From contig CM041084.1 of the NCBI GenBank assembly GCA_023079485.1, positions 14,444,609 through 14,508,608 on the forward strand: 64,000 bases of DNA, given 5' to 3'. The first letter of the stretch is position 1; every line of letters begins with the position of its first letter. Origin of the DNA: Archilochus colubris. Its lineage: Eukaryota > Chordata > Aves > Apodiformes > Trochilidae. This document shows positions 1-12,671 of the stretch, piece after piece. The position numbers and the translations under genes are program-made. The notes beneath the pieces are model-generated. The model saw nothing but the letters and a program-made list of their open reading frames with translations. It had not been told where the DNA came from and did not search any database.

Positions 1-2142
1 AAACAAACCTTTTAATCTGATCCAAGATGGTTAGAAACCTTTATGACCTGTATATTTTATTTTTGTGCCAAAGAGCCATCTGCAAGAGCCTGAGCTTGTT
101 GCAGACCTTTCCAGTTTGATTCCAAGCTAGTAAGCAAAAGCTTTTTTCTATTTCCTGCATTTTCTTCTCTATCATAAGTGAAATATTTTGTAGTAATAAT
201 TAGAAGTAAATTACATTTACTATTTTAAAATCTGATTCAATCTGATTCAAAAGAAATAATAGACTTAGTTCAGTAATATTGTCTGGCCTGCTACTTTGTG
301 TCACACTAATGGGCCCAGAAAAACCTCATCCTACCCAGAACAGGAAGCATCAAAAGCTCTTTATTTCAAGACTCCTCACTGATGTAAAACTCAACCACTT
401 TTCCATAAATCTCACGAACAGCTATAGGAAAAGGGTGTATGTCAAGTTCTGGGAGCTGTTGCAGATGATGCCTGGTAGAAAGACCTTAAAGAGACACTTC
501 AGTTCATTAAGTCAGAAAAAATGCTGGCACTTAGAAGTACCTGGCCTGGAAGATTTCATCAGTCAGCTCCTTTATACTCTGTTCTTTCATATGGTACATG
601 AATTCTATTATCTCAACATTGGGTGCAATTTATAGTGTCTGATTCTCAAAGCCACTTATAACTTGGAAGCATCCAAATTTATCTACATTTCTATAAGAAC
701 CTAGGTTTTAGTGAAATGAACCAAGTGCCAACCAATTTAATCCCCAAACTAAAGTGTGATGATTTTGTGCATCTGTTTGAAAGTATCTGCAGGCAGCAAA
801 TGAGAAAAATACAGTTTATCAATTATTGCATTTCACTGGCACTTTACTGGTATCTTCATCCATTCATGATCCAGAGCACTGAGCCCTCCTCTGAGTGTGA
901 GCAAGTAATACCCTCCAGTGGCTGGAGTGGCACCTTCAAGTAACAGTGTTATTTGGCTCCATTTTCTGTTGGAACTGGATCATTGTGAAGTCAGAAACCA
1001 GAAATCTTTTGGATTATTGACAACCAGGAAGGCAAGATACTGTATAACAGGTAATTTAACCCATGCAGATTCTGCTGAACTGCTCTCTCTTTGGCTTTGG
1101 ATGTTTCATGAAGAACTGAGGTGCCTCCCTTAAGTGTCAGATTAAGGTCTGACTTCCCTAGGGACATCACTCTCGTCTCATTAGACACCACTCATCAGAT
1201 TTTCCTCAGTTAATTTATTTTTAGTTAAAATGAAAATAACTGCCCATTCTCAGTTTACAGAGGTAAGGAACACATCAAAAGCTAACAAGTATGTGGCAGG
1301 GATACATTTAACAGGACAGTTAATTCCATATTTATCTAATTTAATATTACAAGTCTATTTCTGCAAAACTTCTGTGAGTTGTAGAGCTATGACAAGATTG
1401 TAACTACTATTTATAAATATGGTAACTTCAATACTAATAAATTAATTGAGTTTGTGTGCCATCTTCCCTAAACAATACTGAGTAGCACCAGTTATGTTAT
1501 GCTAAATTATTCTATCCAAGATCAATGTCAAGCTGATACTGTCCCCTATATACTTTTAGAACACTAGCACAACAGTAGCTCCATTACAGCTTTCTGGAAA
1601 TCTTCCAGTGTTTCAAGAGTTTACTATAAATTAACTGTCCAGGCAGCTCCTTGGTCAGCCCATTTATTCAGTACCTTAATGAGATAGTTTTCAGCTCACA
1701 AATATGTCATCAGTTAATGCATGGACAGACTGGAACACTACCTGTGCCCTTCTAGTAAAAAATGCTCAGTCTAGATCAATATTTATTCCCCATATATATA
1801 GTACAGGGTCTGTTTCATTAGAGTTTTATAAAACCTTAAAATCTAACACAAATTAGTGCAAAAGACTCTTCTGAACAAAGTTTTCCTGCTCTTAGAAAAT
1901 CTTTCAAAGTTTATAATTTCCATAGACATTCTCAGAATTTTGTGTCTGCATTTTTTTTACCAAAGTGGTTTCCTGCAACATTATAACCTTAAATATTTCA
2001 GATTCTATATTAAAATTTCACTAGGCACTTAACAATGGCACAGTTATTAAATTAAGATCTATATTTAGATACAAAACATTGTAGTTGACACCTTAAACCA
2101 GAATACTGTTTCAGAAAAAAAATAGCTGCAGTAGAACAGGTG
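1..2142. other. AT-rich non-coding tract
   Basis: No gene or repeat can be supported here. The sequence is AT-rich and CpG-poor. An open frame at 279-635 (+) lacks a convincing start or splice context and looks like chance. A minus-strand open stretch at about 991-1191 has a coding-like composition (for example LGKSDLNLTLKGG) but no good donor follows it. A tract near 435 (-) has a strong pyrimidine-rich acceptor look, yet no matching exon could be built. If the minus-strand gene proposed at 8.5-12.7 kb is real, this tract probably lies in its introns. Confidence 0.5.
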
Positions 2143-2795
2143 AATTCATAGAATCATAGAATCATAGAATCCTTGGGGTTGGAAGGGACCTCGAAAGATC
2201 ATCTAGTCCAACCCCCCCTGCCAGAGCAGGGCCACCTAGAGCACTTCACATAGGAACGTGTCCAGGCGGGTTTTGAATGTCTCCAGTGAAGGAGACTCCA
2301 CGACCCCCCTGGGCAGCCTGTTCCAGGGCTCTGTCACCCTTACAGTAAAAAAATTTCTTCAAATATTCAACTTGAACCTCCTATGCTCCAATTTACACCC
2401 ATTACCCCTTGTCCTATCACTGGTCACCACTGAGAAAAGCCTAACTCCATCTCCCTGACAATCACCCCTTACATATTTGAAAACATTGATGAGGTCACCC
2501 CTCAGTCTCCTTTTCTCCAAACTAAAGAGACCCAGCTCCCTCAGCCTTTCCTCATAAGGGAGATGTTCCACTCCCTTAATCATCTTAGTAGCTCTGCGCT
2601 GGACTCTTTCAAGCACTTCCCTGTCCTTCTTGAACTGAGGGGCCCAGAACTGGACACAATACTCCAGGTGCGGCCTCACCAATGCAGAATAGAGGGGGAG
2701 GAGAACCTCTCTTGACCTACTAACCACACCCTTTCTAATGCACCCCAGGATGCCATTGGCCTTCTTGGCCACAAGGGCACATTGCTGGCTCATGG
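2143..2795 (-). mobile_element. CR1 LINE, 5'-truncated, 3' end at the left
   Basis: This is a chicken-repeat-1 (CR1) non-LTR retrotransposon fragment in minus orientation. The left end has three tandem copies of the CATAGAAT-type 3' terminal repeat, followed by the very typical TTGGAAGGGACCTC and CATCTAGTCCAACCCCC blocks. The body encodes, on the minus strand, the C-terminal part of the CR1 reverse-transcriptase polyprotein (about 2359-2800). Recognisable family pieces are [52 protein letters not shown] and SDRTRGNG. The frame stops after RFKLNI, where intact copies continue, so the element is dead. Only the last 0.65 kb of a several-kb element is present, the usual 5' truncation. It is the least diverged CR1 in the window and so probably the youngest. 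Confidence 0.95.
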
Positions 2796-2800
2796 TCATC
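2359..2800 (-). pseudogene. CR1 reverse-transcriptase C-terminal remnant
   Basis: This open frame inside the CR1 fragment encodes roughly the last 150 residues of ORF2 (the thumb and C-terminal region after the polymerase domain). The catalytic YADD-box part of the enzyme lies upstream in a full element and is missing here, as is the endonuclease domain. The frame ends prematurely compared with the family. It cannot make an active enzyme and is recorded as transposon debris. Confidence 0.85.
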
Positions 2801-2813
2801 CTCATGGTCATCA

Positions 2814-2837
2814 TGAATTGACCTCATGGTCAATTCA
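2814..2837. repeat. perfect 10-bp inverted repeat with 4-nt loop
   Basis: TGAATTGACC at 2814-2823 and its exact reverse complement at 2828-2837 flank the loop TCAT. Just to the left, the unit CATGGTCAT occurs twice (about 2791-2812) and overlaps the hairpin. The structure sits at the 5' truncation boundary of the CR1 copy, so it may be a junction product of insertion. Confidence 0.7.
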
Positions 2838-5800
2838 GCTTGTAAGAATTGCCTGCAGCTTCAGTAGAACCAAACCAGCAATGGCTACATCAAAAAGAAC
2901 ATGTTGGTTGAAACTGGTTGCTGTCACCAGCCCTGAAGCTGACTTGACTTCAGATTTATCTCATAATTTTGAACTTGTCCTGTGACCTGGACTATCAGGT
3001 GAACCTAATTACCACAGCCAGATACTGCTTGCCTTGCCCAGCTCCTGTGGGATTGTGCCCTTCTCAGTTAAGATACTGCCCCTGACCATCTTGCTGCCAT
3101 CATCATCTCCCAGGTGGACTTCCCTTGTGGAGCAGTCCATGCTTGCTGCTCCCTGACATACGTAAGCTCACTGTCCTTCATCTCCCATCTTTTCTCTCTC
3201 TGGTCCCTTCTTCCTGTTGATGCCATTGATCATTCTTGCCCTCCTGTCATTCTACATTCCCTAGGTTTGAAGGTGTAGTGTTTTTTTGTTCCAGATCTTC
3301 ATTTTCTTCTCTCTCCAAGCAATTTAATCACCTGACATCTTAAATTATCTTAGTGATGATGAATAACAAATAAAGCTCAGCATCATTAATTGTTCTTCTA
3401 GTAATATTCTCCCTATGTCTTTCTCTCAGATTGTCATTTCAAGGTTTTATAAGTTTTAACTAAACTTGTGAAAAAGAGATGATACCTTTCTTTCCAAAAA
3501 CTTGCTGTATCCTTACTTCCCAGAATTAATTTTCTGAATACTCAAGTGCATAATCTCAGGATACTATCAAAGTTTTCCCTCACACTGGTCTGAATAAGAA
3601 AACCCCGTGTGCCATTTTGGAATCGTGCTCTACTCTACAACCTCTTTCCTTGTCTGTCCAAAAAGAAGTGGCCTACTTTCAATCCCTATAAAATTTCATA
3701 AACAACCTTATAAAAACCCTTTAAATTTGTTCACATAATATCCTTGACTCAAGACCATCCCATATGAATTCCTCCACGAGTTCTCTTCAACATAAAATTT
3801 ACATTTTTTTTTTGTCCATGTTAACACACAAGTCAAAATCTTACAAAAATAAAAAACCAAAAAACTACCTGTATTAAGTAAACTATATCTAGTTTCCAAG
3901 TTGAAGAAATATCTGAGCTGGTTTTAAACAAGTTCATAGCATATTCTCTCATTTTAAAATTTATTTTTTTTACATTTTGTATGTTCTTACAGTATTCCCA
4001 GTCATGTTTGTTTGACAGTCTGCTTTCTATATATCAAATAATGTAAAGTATTTTAGCCTATTTGCATTTAAGTTCCTCTTAAAATAATTCTAAATTTCAT
4101 GGTGTCTCCAGTAACTTTTACTAATGTCTGTATCCTAATCTTGAGAATGGGAGTTGCTACAGCAGTAGCACTTCTTGATTAAGTGCATATGGGGTGTTAG
4201 AGCAAATTAATCAGGGACCTGAATAATAAAATACAGATCTCTACAGTTACTCTGCATTTACCACAGTTTCTGCCTTTTTCACCAGTTTCAAAAGCTTCTT
4301 TGTCTTTCAGATCTTCTGTACCTGATGACATCTTAGCAAGCACTGTGCTCATTGTTTTCTTCCCTACATAAAGATAAAAGCCACTCAGAAAGATGTTCCA
4401 GAGACAGATCAGCTAAACAGTGCCTCATGGTTTTCATCTAGAAACTGGCACGCGGTATTATCTCATGAAAAGTGAAGTGAACTTTCTATAATTCTTTAGA
4501 AATAGACTTCATAGCATTTCTTGCTGTAGGCAAGTGCATTCAATGTAGTTTCATTCAGTGATAGATGATGGATGTATCAGTCCAGACACAGGCATTTCAG
4601 CTCATTTTGGAAAGCACATGCATAGCACCGATACAAGTAGTTCAGTCCCCACATGAAGAGCTTAGATTTTGCTGTAGAATACTTTTCTTTATCTTTACTA
4701 TCTTTACTACCTGTTCCAGCTAATGATGAGAAACTGGCACAAGCCTAGGATTTTATGGATTTGGTCCAGTTTTAGGAACAGATAGAGAAGAAATAAAACA
4801 AATCAAAATAGTAAGAAAAAAGAGCACTTCACTTAAGGGCAAACTGTCAGCATCTTGAGGAAATGTTCTGTCCCTTTGAGATTGAAACAAAAACAAAAGG
4901 TTGCTTTAGGAAAACACATCACTCTTAATCTGGGACAGAGAAACAGAGTTGACATATTTTACTTCAAGTCTGAGTTCTATATTTAATACTATAATTTTTT
5001 TGCACTGTAGTATCTTAGATATAAATACATAATACAAAGCAGCCTTTATGTTAAAGCCACTGCTTACTCTCCTATTAATGTAATGAAGCTTTAAAATCAC
5101 TGAAGCACCAGTAGTTCAAAACATGTTCAGGCTTATGATTATTGCTAATCTAAAGACTAAAAAAAATATTAATAAGTATCATATTTCTGCTATTGTTTAT
5201 TTACTTAAACCCAAAGCTTTAAGTTTTATTACTTTGTAAGAAAATTATTTCCAAGCTAAGAACATGTACCAAACCATGCAAAGGTACCTAAAGACATAAG
5301 ATTCATTATCTCTCTCTCATTATCAGAAGGAAAAACTGAAGTTTCAAGGGACAGCAGAGAACAGGTTTGCAAAACCTTAAGAAGTAAATTAATTGCCAAT
5401 TGGAAAAATCAGCACCACATCTGAACAATGTCACTTTCTGTCTAAAAAGATTGTAAACACACATGGACAAACCCCAGTTCTCTTGTGTAAATATCAAAGA
5501 TTATTTTATCAATTTCATTAATTTAAAAAGTGTGTTTCTGCTGCTATACTTCTTACCACATAGTGAGCATGTGAGGCTGACAGTTGCTTCAGGAATTGCA
5601 GCAGAAACCTTAGCAAAGCCAGGAATGTCTTATTCCTCCTGATAACCCTGCAGGTTCCTGTATTTATTAAGGAAACATCTTCTAATCATTCAAGAAAGCC
5701 TGGCTGCCACAGAAAATAACCTGAAATAATTTGTGGAGTCACTTTGAAAATAATCATTGTCCTTACAGGGATCCTACATTATTGTTTGTCTGGATCTAAT

Positions 5801-8275
5801 TAAATTATGATTGTTTTCTACTTACAGCATAAGGCTTCTCATTTGACAACTGCTAGAAAAATACAAGCTTCACTTGTGTAAATATTCCCCATGCAGCAAA
5901 AATGTTTGATAAGCAGAACACATTAATGCACATAAATTTTCATACAGTTTTCACCATTATATTTTTACAATAATTTAAAATTTATACTTTTTGCATATAA
6001 GCATGTGACTGAATGTTTTATATATAACCAACTCAGACAGGAATATGTTAACTGTATAACAAATTCCCAGTGTACCAGAGAGAAATGCTTATTAATACCA
6101 TTAAAATATCAGCTTTGAGAAGCATATTCCAAAGTTTCTGGCAATCTTTGGTACAATGGAAGTAGTTACAGTCAGGCACTCTTCTTTCAAAAGCAGAGAT
6201 AAGATTTATCTTTAAAAATCTAGTACTTCTTTTCAGAGTCCATGGAAGACTTTTTTTTTCAGGTAAGAAGGTTTTCAAGGATACATTCTATAAAGAAAAA
6301 CAATGGCACTGCATTATATTGTTTGCTATTATTACAACAGTAGTCAACTGATAAATGTTTGTATTTTAATATATCCAAGTCCTGAATAAACTCAAAGTAC
6401 AAATTAATGAGTTACCACTAGGAAGTGATCAGGGAATTTACTAAAATTAGTTTCTAAGCAAAAAACTGCATAATATTTTCCTTTTTATTTCTCATTTTGA
6501 TTTACACATCTATTTCACAGAACCTTATACAGAAATGTAGTTCCAGATTCATTGTTTTCCCTTCTACTTCAATTAGTTTCTCCAAGTTCAAGCAGCTGCA
6601 AATCAGGTTATGAACAAGATGGTTTTCTCACCAAATGAAACTATAGTTAGTGTCAACTGCTAACACAGAGAGTACTGAAACAGCAACAGTGTAGTAATAA
6701 AAAATTGTTCAATTCACCTGCCCAGTGAATGAGAGAACTGAATAAAATCTGTCCTCATTTGCCTCTGCTGCTTCTGAAATATCTCAGTATTATATCGAGT
6801 TCACAAAACAGACTTGAAGACTGGAACAGACAAAATGCAATGGAAATTTGCAGGTATTATGGTGATTAACATCTTGGAAAATAAATATTTCAGAGTTCTG
6901 TCTTCTAAAAATCATCTATTGCTATTTGGACTGAGATTCACTAGTGTATTATATTTGGCATCAAAACTGATTTTTAAAGTTTCTACTGTACTACAGTTCC
7001 AGACAGTGTTACCTTTAGCATACTTCAGTTCACTATCTTCTCAGTTTGACCAATAAAAGGATTTGTAAAGCTGCAACCTGAAGTGATCTGTATTTAAATT
7101 CAGGTATGTTTTTCCTACTGCACTGAACTCTGGTATCCAAGGCACAGTGAAAAGCACTGCATCTACCTCCAGCAGAAAAATACATACTGCTTGCAGCAGC
7201 TGAACTGAACTAGATAATTTGATGAGGTTTTCCAGTATTCAGTTTCTAGACAAAAAACAAAGGGAGCTGTGATGGTTGATTCTTGAGATTGAGTTAGGGA
7301 GAAAAAAACCCAAAGGCAAGGTGGGGGGAAGAGCCCTAGAAATGGATGACTCTTCCTTGGAAAATTACAACCACAAATTTCCCATCCCCTCTGCCTTCAA
7401 AAGCACTATTTTTATTCAAGAATATGAAGGAAACTTGCTTGAAAGCTGGGTGGATTTAGAGTTTAAATGAGTGAAATACAAGGCTCTCTAATCAGGTGGA
7501 GAGGAAAGAAATAAAACAGCTGCTGAATACTGACATAATTCAGAAGAATCATTAGAAATGTTGTAAAATATGCTGACAAAATGTACTTTCACAGCAGAAC
7601 CTAAAGTGCTTCCTAGGAGATCTGGCACAATGGCTCTTTGGCAAAATTACCTCTTTGTATCAGACTGAATCTGCAGCAAGTAGATAATAATGTTTATCTG
7701 TCTCTATAAATAATTTTTATAATTTGAGATGTAAAATATTGTATTAATTGGTCCTGTAAAAGCCCAAGAACTGGAGTGCAGATGCAGCACTTTTGTCTTT
7801 TCTCTCTGAGATTAGTTGGGGTGGATCTTCTTGTGTATTTAAAGACTTGACTTTGTTAATAATTGTTACTGATGTTAAAAATGTGACAAAATTAAGGGGG
7901 AAAAGCAGGTCTGCTTTCAATATAACTGTTTCTAGCACTACTTAATAATTTGGAAAGAAATAATATTTTTTATACTAGACCATTACCAAAAATCAAGCTA
8001 TGAAGCGAAAGTCAATACGCCCATGGCCACAGCATCTTTATCATCTGTGGTGAGGAACCAACTGTGGTCCCTGGGCCAATAAAGACAAATCCATTCAAAC
8101 CTAGAATCCTTCAGAGCACACTTGCTCTCTTCATGTGGCGGGAACACACCCTCTCCACCCACACACACATAAATATGAGCCACATTCACCACTCCTTTGC
8201 CTCAGGCACAACTCCTGACTGTACCCATATTCCTAATATAAGGAGTCTGACATGTCCCCAGTTAATGCCTCTTAC
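2838..8275. other. AT-rich non-coding tract
   Basis: No gene can be supported. 2840-3260 is less AT-rich than its surroundings but matches no family I recognise. Minus-strand donor-like sites with short open pieces occur near 5555 (GTAAGAAG), 5824 (GTAAGTAG, after a TTTTTCTAG acceptor) and 6716 (GTGAATTG). They could be small exons of the minus-strand gene proposed at 8.5-12.7 kb, but each is under 80 bp and none is convincing alone. Short open frames here have the lengths expected by chance. Confidence 0.4.
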
Positions 8276-8412
8276 TTGTGAGTACCTCATAGTTCATCAC
8301 CCCAGTGTAATCAGACAGAGACAGACTGATTCTCCAGAAAGGGACATCTGAGGCAAGAGTATGTGGACAGCTGGAGACATCACCAATAAGGGTGTCCCTT
8401 GAAGAACTGGTG
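8276..8412 (-). CDS. possible minus-strand internal exon (weak)
   Basis: A candidate 137-nt exon. On the minus strand a long pyrimidine tract and CACTAG acceptor (8413-8414) lead into a stretch open in one frame throughout, ending at CACAA|GTAAGAG, a good donor. The peptide includes DTLIGDVSSCPHTLASD and FWRISLSLSDYTGV. The block is more GC-rich than its AT-rich surroundings. Against it, the frame needs two carried-over bases, while the neighbouring candidate exon at 8555-8769 ends in phase 0, so the two do not join directly. The gap between them is also only about 140 bp. It may be an alternative exon, a misjudged acceptor or a chance open stretch. I do not recognise the peptide. Confidence 0.22.
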
Positions 8413-8554
8413 CTAGTGAAATGCAGGAAGAGGAAGAGACTTTTATCAATGGCAGGTTCCAGCACCCTGAGTCGCTGGCATCAGGCTGAGTCATGAATGC
8501 TGTGGTAAAATTCCTTTTGTTCAGAGAAGATTCTGAGGCCCAGAAGACTCATAC

Positions 8555-8769
8555 CTCCTTGCCAAAGCTATAAGCATACAGTATCTCAAATGAATCAACA
8601 GCAAGTGTAGTTTGGGTAGAGACAATACTTTCAGACAGAGAAGGAAAATCCCATGGAATCTCCACAGTCCTTCTACTAGCAGGCACTTGCTGGGGCAAAT
8701 TCATTAGCATGGGCCACTTCTCAATAAGATTTTGGTTAAATGTAGAGAGACAATCAGATTCAGACCTCT
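8555..8769 (-). CDS. probable minus-strand internal coding exon, CCDC7-like by position
   Basis: On the minus strand a 74-codon stretch (8776 down to 8555) is open in one frame only; the other two are closed by stops. It is bounded by two overlapping acceptors (TTCTCAG ending at 8777, TCTTCAG ending at 8770) and the donor AAGGAG|GTATGAGT after 8555. The second acceptor gives phase 1, which fits the upstream candidate exon at 12672-12737. The exon ends in phase 0. The peptide includes LSTFNQNLIEKWPMLMNLPQ, VEIPWDFPSLSESIVSTQ and FEILYAYSFGKE. I recognise no domain. In mammals CCDC7, a coiled-coil protein, is transcribed divergently from EPC1, and the C-terminal ILYAYSF segment faintly resembles a SILRYALPIP-type segment I recall from the CCDC7 N-terminus. 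That identification is inference. The splice sites and open frame are direct observation. Confidence 0.45.
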
Positions 8770-8776
8770 CTGAAGA

Positions 8777-10299
8777 CTGAGAAGCAGTTCACTTGGATCC
8801 TTAATTTCCTCAGAACATCTAGATTGTTTCACAACAATACAAGAAACAGAGCTTTGCCTAAAGTAGAGACATTTTAATTAGGCTGGAAACCATTTTGTAG
8901 GTAAATGGATCAGTAGGATGAACATATACTCACAGTAATCTATGCCTGTCCTCATGTAAAATTAGCAGCTATGCTGTTGCAGAGATTAAAAGTGATCCTA
9001 TTTTAAAGACCTCTACTGTCTGAGATCTGCCAAGTGATCTAGGTAAGTCACATAAGATCTCCTTGCCTGTTTCCACATCTGTTAACTGAATATGTCTCCC
9101 ACTTCACAAGATACAGCAACATTCAATTAATATTTGTAAGTTACTCAAAATTACATATATCATCAATAAAAAGCATTACATTCTAGTTTAACATTGTAAT
9201 GTTCATAAACTGATGATAATGAGAAATGCCTTCACAGAAAAATGGCATGACAGTGAATTACACTTTACAAGCTCACAATGCAAAACCATCTATGCTTTTA
9301 TACAAAAATAACACAAGCACACTGCTGTGCACATAAATCACAATTATAAACATAAATGCTACAAATTAAAAACATATTTAAAACATATGGAACATAAATA
9401 GAATGAGAGATGATCCACTACTTGTATGAGAACACTTCTCTCACGGAAGGGAAGTGATCCTGTAAAGAACCAAACAGTAAATAAAGCATTTTCAAGCAAT
9501 ACTGCTTATATCTACAATAAAAGAGTGACTCTCCAAGCAAAAAAAAACTTGCACGTTCTAACCATAGCAGGAATCAGGTATGATCCACTTTTTCATCATT
9601 CTGTGTGTCATACCTATAGTATAATGGGGAGAGCACCACCTTTTTAATCTATTTCTACCTTAGGATTCCCTTGTTTAAGCAAAATGTTACTATATACTGT
9701 CAAAAAATGCTACACAAAAGAAATGTACAGAGGTTCCTACATAAATTTGGCAACATATCTAGACATTAATTTTCTCCAAATGATTGTCCATATGGTTATT
9801 AACAATGCAGATGGTTCCAAGTACCAACTTCATGATACAAGCAAGTTACCAGAAAGAAGGGCTCAGATTCTTAGGGCATTGTTGCTTCTCTTGCCCATCA
9901 ACTTGAGTTGACAAGAAGAGAGACAACTGAACAGTTTAGGTAGCAACCACTTGCATTTTCAGCCCTCATAGGTACAGGAGAAGCTCTAGAAGAGCAACTC
10001 TAAAGTGACACTGGCCTGCAAGTAACAACTGTCACTGTTGTCACTGCAGATTTCATTAACATGGGCTTCCCTAGACACATCAGATCCGTCAGCAGTTCTA
10101 AGTAATATGCATTTTAAAATCCCCAATTTATAGAATGGTTACATACACTGGAGTCTTACTGTGCTTTTCTTCATTTCAGCTTATATTTTCCATTTATAAA
10201 TGTTAGGTTTATAATTATAAATATTTTGTTTATAATATGTAAGAAAAGTAATATTATTAATAACTATATTTGTAGTGTGTGTGAATTGCAAGGTCTTGA
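8777..10299. other. AT-rich tract, no gene seen
   Basis: A- and C-leaning on the + strand, with no exon-like block. Short open frames at 9426-9911 (+) are AT-rich and lack context. If the minus-strand model is right, this is intron. Confidence 0.5.
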
Positions 10300-10465
10300 T
10301 AGGGGCAGAAGGGGCACAGGGGTGCTGCAGAGATGTTCCCTGTGGAAGGAGATAAGAGGATACAGCTGGTTCCAGCCAGCTCCCCAGTAGACCCACCTCA
10401 GCTTTGACAAAGCTGAACAAAATCAAAGGAGTTTGTGGCACCTCTGAAAACACAGTGACAGAAGC
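10300..10465 (+). mobile_element. probable old LTR fragment of an avian endogenous retrovirus
   Basis: A GC-richer island in AT-rich DNA. It contains, in order, CAGCTGGTTCCAGCCAGCTC, a TAGACCCACC block, AAAGCTGA and GGCACCTCTGAAAACA. This series resembles an LTR type I recall from avian ERVL-like elements. No internal coding region, second LTR or target-site duplication is visible, so it would be a degraded solo fragment. The assignment is from memory of repeat consensus sequences. Confidence 0.35.
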
Positions 10466-11008
10466 CTGATGTGACCCTACAAATTAAAAGGGCAGAATCA
10501 TTGCAGGAAATACATATAATTACTAACTAAGAGTCAACAGATGAGCAGTTATGTCTAACAAATATCCATTGCTTAAAGGCAAATAGTTAATTTACAGCAA
10601 AAAATAATTTGCATGACATACAACGTAACTCATTGTTGCTCTTGCAATAAGCATATAATTATGCTCTACTATATCATTTGCTGTTCTAGTAAAAAGCCAT
10701 AAGGATAAGAATCTGAGGCAATTGGTGAAAAATTCTAAAAGCAATACATTGAACAACAGACTTGCTTTCAGAGCAATTATGAAAAATTCTTCTGACAAAA
10801 CACTGATCAAAACTGGTTATTAATCAAAGGATTGTGTAACCTGGGTCATGATATTTTAACTGGATCAAGAGACTTTTGACATTCTGAACTTCAGGGAAAT
10901 TTCCCAAGTATAAAATTATTGTTTAATCAAATTCATTTTTTGTGTCTCCAATCTAACTTAAAGACAGGTAGGCTTTAAAGATACACATAATTTAAAGACA
11001 TAGGCTTT

Positions 11009-11106
11009 GAGCAACCTGGTCTAGTGGGAGGTGTACTTACCCATGCAAGGGGGTTGGAACTAGACGATTTATAAGGTGCCTCCCAGTTTAAACCATTCTA
11101 TGACTC
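11009..11106 (+). mobile_element. CR1 LINE 3'-end fragment, + orientation
   Basis: About 100 bp matching the CR1 3' untranslated end: GAGCAACCTGGTCTAGTGG, GTTGGAACTAGACGATTTA, AAGGTGCCTCCCAGTTTAA, then CCATTCTATGACTCT, a degenerate copy of the terminal ATTCTATG repeat. It is a severe 5' truncation, and the divergence suggests moderate age. Confidence 0.85.
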
Positions 11107-12671
11107 TACAGTTTCCTTTGATTGGCATTATTATGGTATGATTGTCCAGTGTTCTACTGTTAACAAAAAAGCCTTTCTTAGCTCTTTGCATTTGTACAAT
11201 CAAAACAAGAGGACCCTTTTAACTTGAACTAAAAATATAAAGGGGAGAGCAATTTTTGTTGATCTGGCAATAAAAGGATAAGAATTGTTTCAGCAGAGAA
11301 GAAAATCACAGCAAAAATTTGACAGTGAATTGTAAAGGTGGCATTTTTCACTGCTGGCAAGTGAAATATTACCCTGAAAGCATATCCATTGTCAGCTGCC
11401 TTCGATCCAAAAAACAATTATAATAGATCTAGTTTAAATTACAGATGTGCCAAATATGCTCGTTCAGCTTCAAAGCATGAAATGATTAGGCTTGTTTATT
11501 CTGAAACAGCTATAAGAAGTTCTCAGCTACTACCTGAGGCAATAAAAAATGCAATACCAGGATTCAGACGAGTTAATCAACTCAGCTGGAGAGGGTTATT
11601 TTTTCCTCACTGAAAATGCAAGGGCTAGAATAGCCATTTTAAAGTCTGTGTTGAAGGCAGAAAGCCTGATAGCAAACAAAAGATAAAGATCACTAGTGTG
11701 AGTGAACAAAGAAGTGTGTTCTGTTATGTTCAGGGAGGCAGATGTATGTACTTCTGTAAACAAACAAGACTACGGTGAAATTATAGCTAAGTAGTACTTA
11801 TTCATGTAAAGAAAGAAAGATCTGAGGAAAGCTCAGGACACAAGAAGGACAATAACTTTTGTAATATTTTCAATATATAAGCAGTTCCTGGAAGACTAGG
11901 GGAAGCCAAAAGTGCTATGGTAAAGCAGACTCACCCAGCCAATAATATTTTAATTCTGTGCTGTCAGGAGTTGCCCAAAGCAGATGTTTAAAACAAAGAA
12001 AGCTGCATACCCACACAGCAGTTAATGAAAACTATGTAGAAAAGGAAGGAGAACCAGGGAAGGAAATCTGTGACTATAATCACATTTTCTCCAGTAATAG
12101 TAGCTGTTCCCTGCCAAGGTGCACCACAGGTGTGTAAGGGTAAAAGCTGTGACTGGCTGAAATTATTAATGCACCATCAAAGTCCCATAGGAAAATGTAA
12201 CAAAACTATTTCTAATCCACACCATTAGGGTAAACTGCAGGTTTTGTCACTTTGCTCATGAACAAATCTCTCCATTTTTATTTTGCTTTCAATCAAACCT
12301 ATCCAGGGATGTAAAAACTCTCAGATGTGCCTGAGGGCTGTGGGAAACTAAAGAGATTTTCAGCCCCATTGTCATTCATTTAATTGCAAGCCCAGCATTA
12401 AACCCTGGCCAAAACCAGTTCACCCATGCATACTATTAAGGCTGAGAGCCAATTATCTAAATCCTCTTACTTCCCCAAAGTCTCAATGTGATACTGACTG
12501 TTTCAGGTAGCAAACATGAGAAACAACAGCATGAGGCTGGACTACTAGACCTAGTTAATATCAGTACATCAGACCAGTATAAAAGCAGTGCTTGGACACT
12601 GAAGTAATTTTCAGGTAAATGCATGTAAAACCCATATTCTTCCAAGCTAATTTTTTCTTTCAAACTCTTAC
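11107..12671. other. AT-rich tract, no gene supported
   Basis: A 74-codon open frame at 11389-11613 (+) has an even composition (it includes SSQLLPEAIKNAIPGFRR) but no splice or start context, and I do not recognise it. A minus-strand donor-like GTGAGTCT at about 11930 follows a 26-nt open piece behind a pyrimidine tract. It could be a tiny exon of the minus-strand candidate gene but is not required by the reading frame. Confidence 0.35.

Noticed and set aside
279..635. 118-codon + strand open frame
   Set aside because: No ATG at its left end, no splice signals, AT-rich chance composition.
991..1191. 66-codon minus-strand frame with coding-like composition
   Set aside because: No convincing donor; too far from the other candidate exons to link by phase.
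7744..7938. 64-codon minus-strand frame (includes SERKDKSAASALQFLGF)
   Set aside because: No donor at its end and only weak acceptors; probably chance.
7998..8192. 64-codon minus-strand frame beside the candidate exons
   Set aside because: Contains a CA-repeat-like stretch (ACACACACA) and no clear splice sites; not added to the gene model.
11389..11613. 74-codon + strand frame with fairly even composition
   Set aside because: No start or splice context, no recognised family; direction opposite to the candidate gene there.
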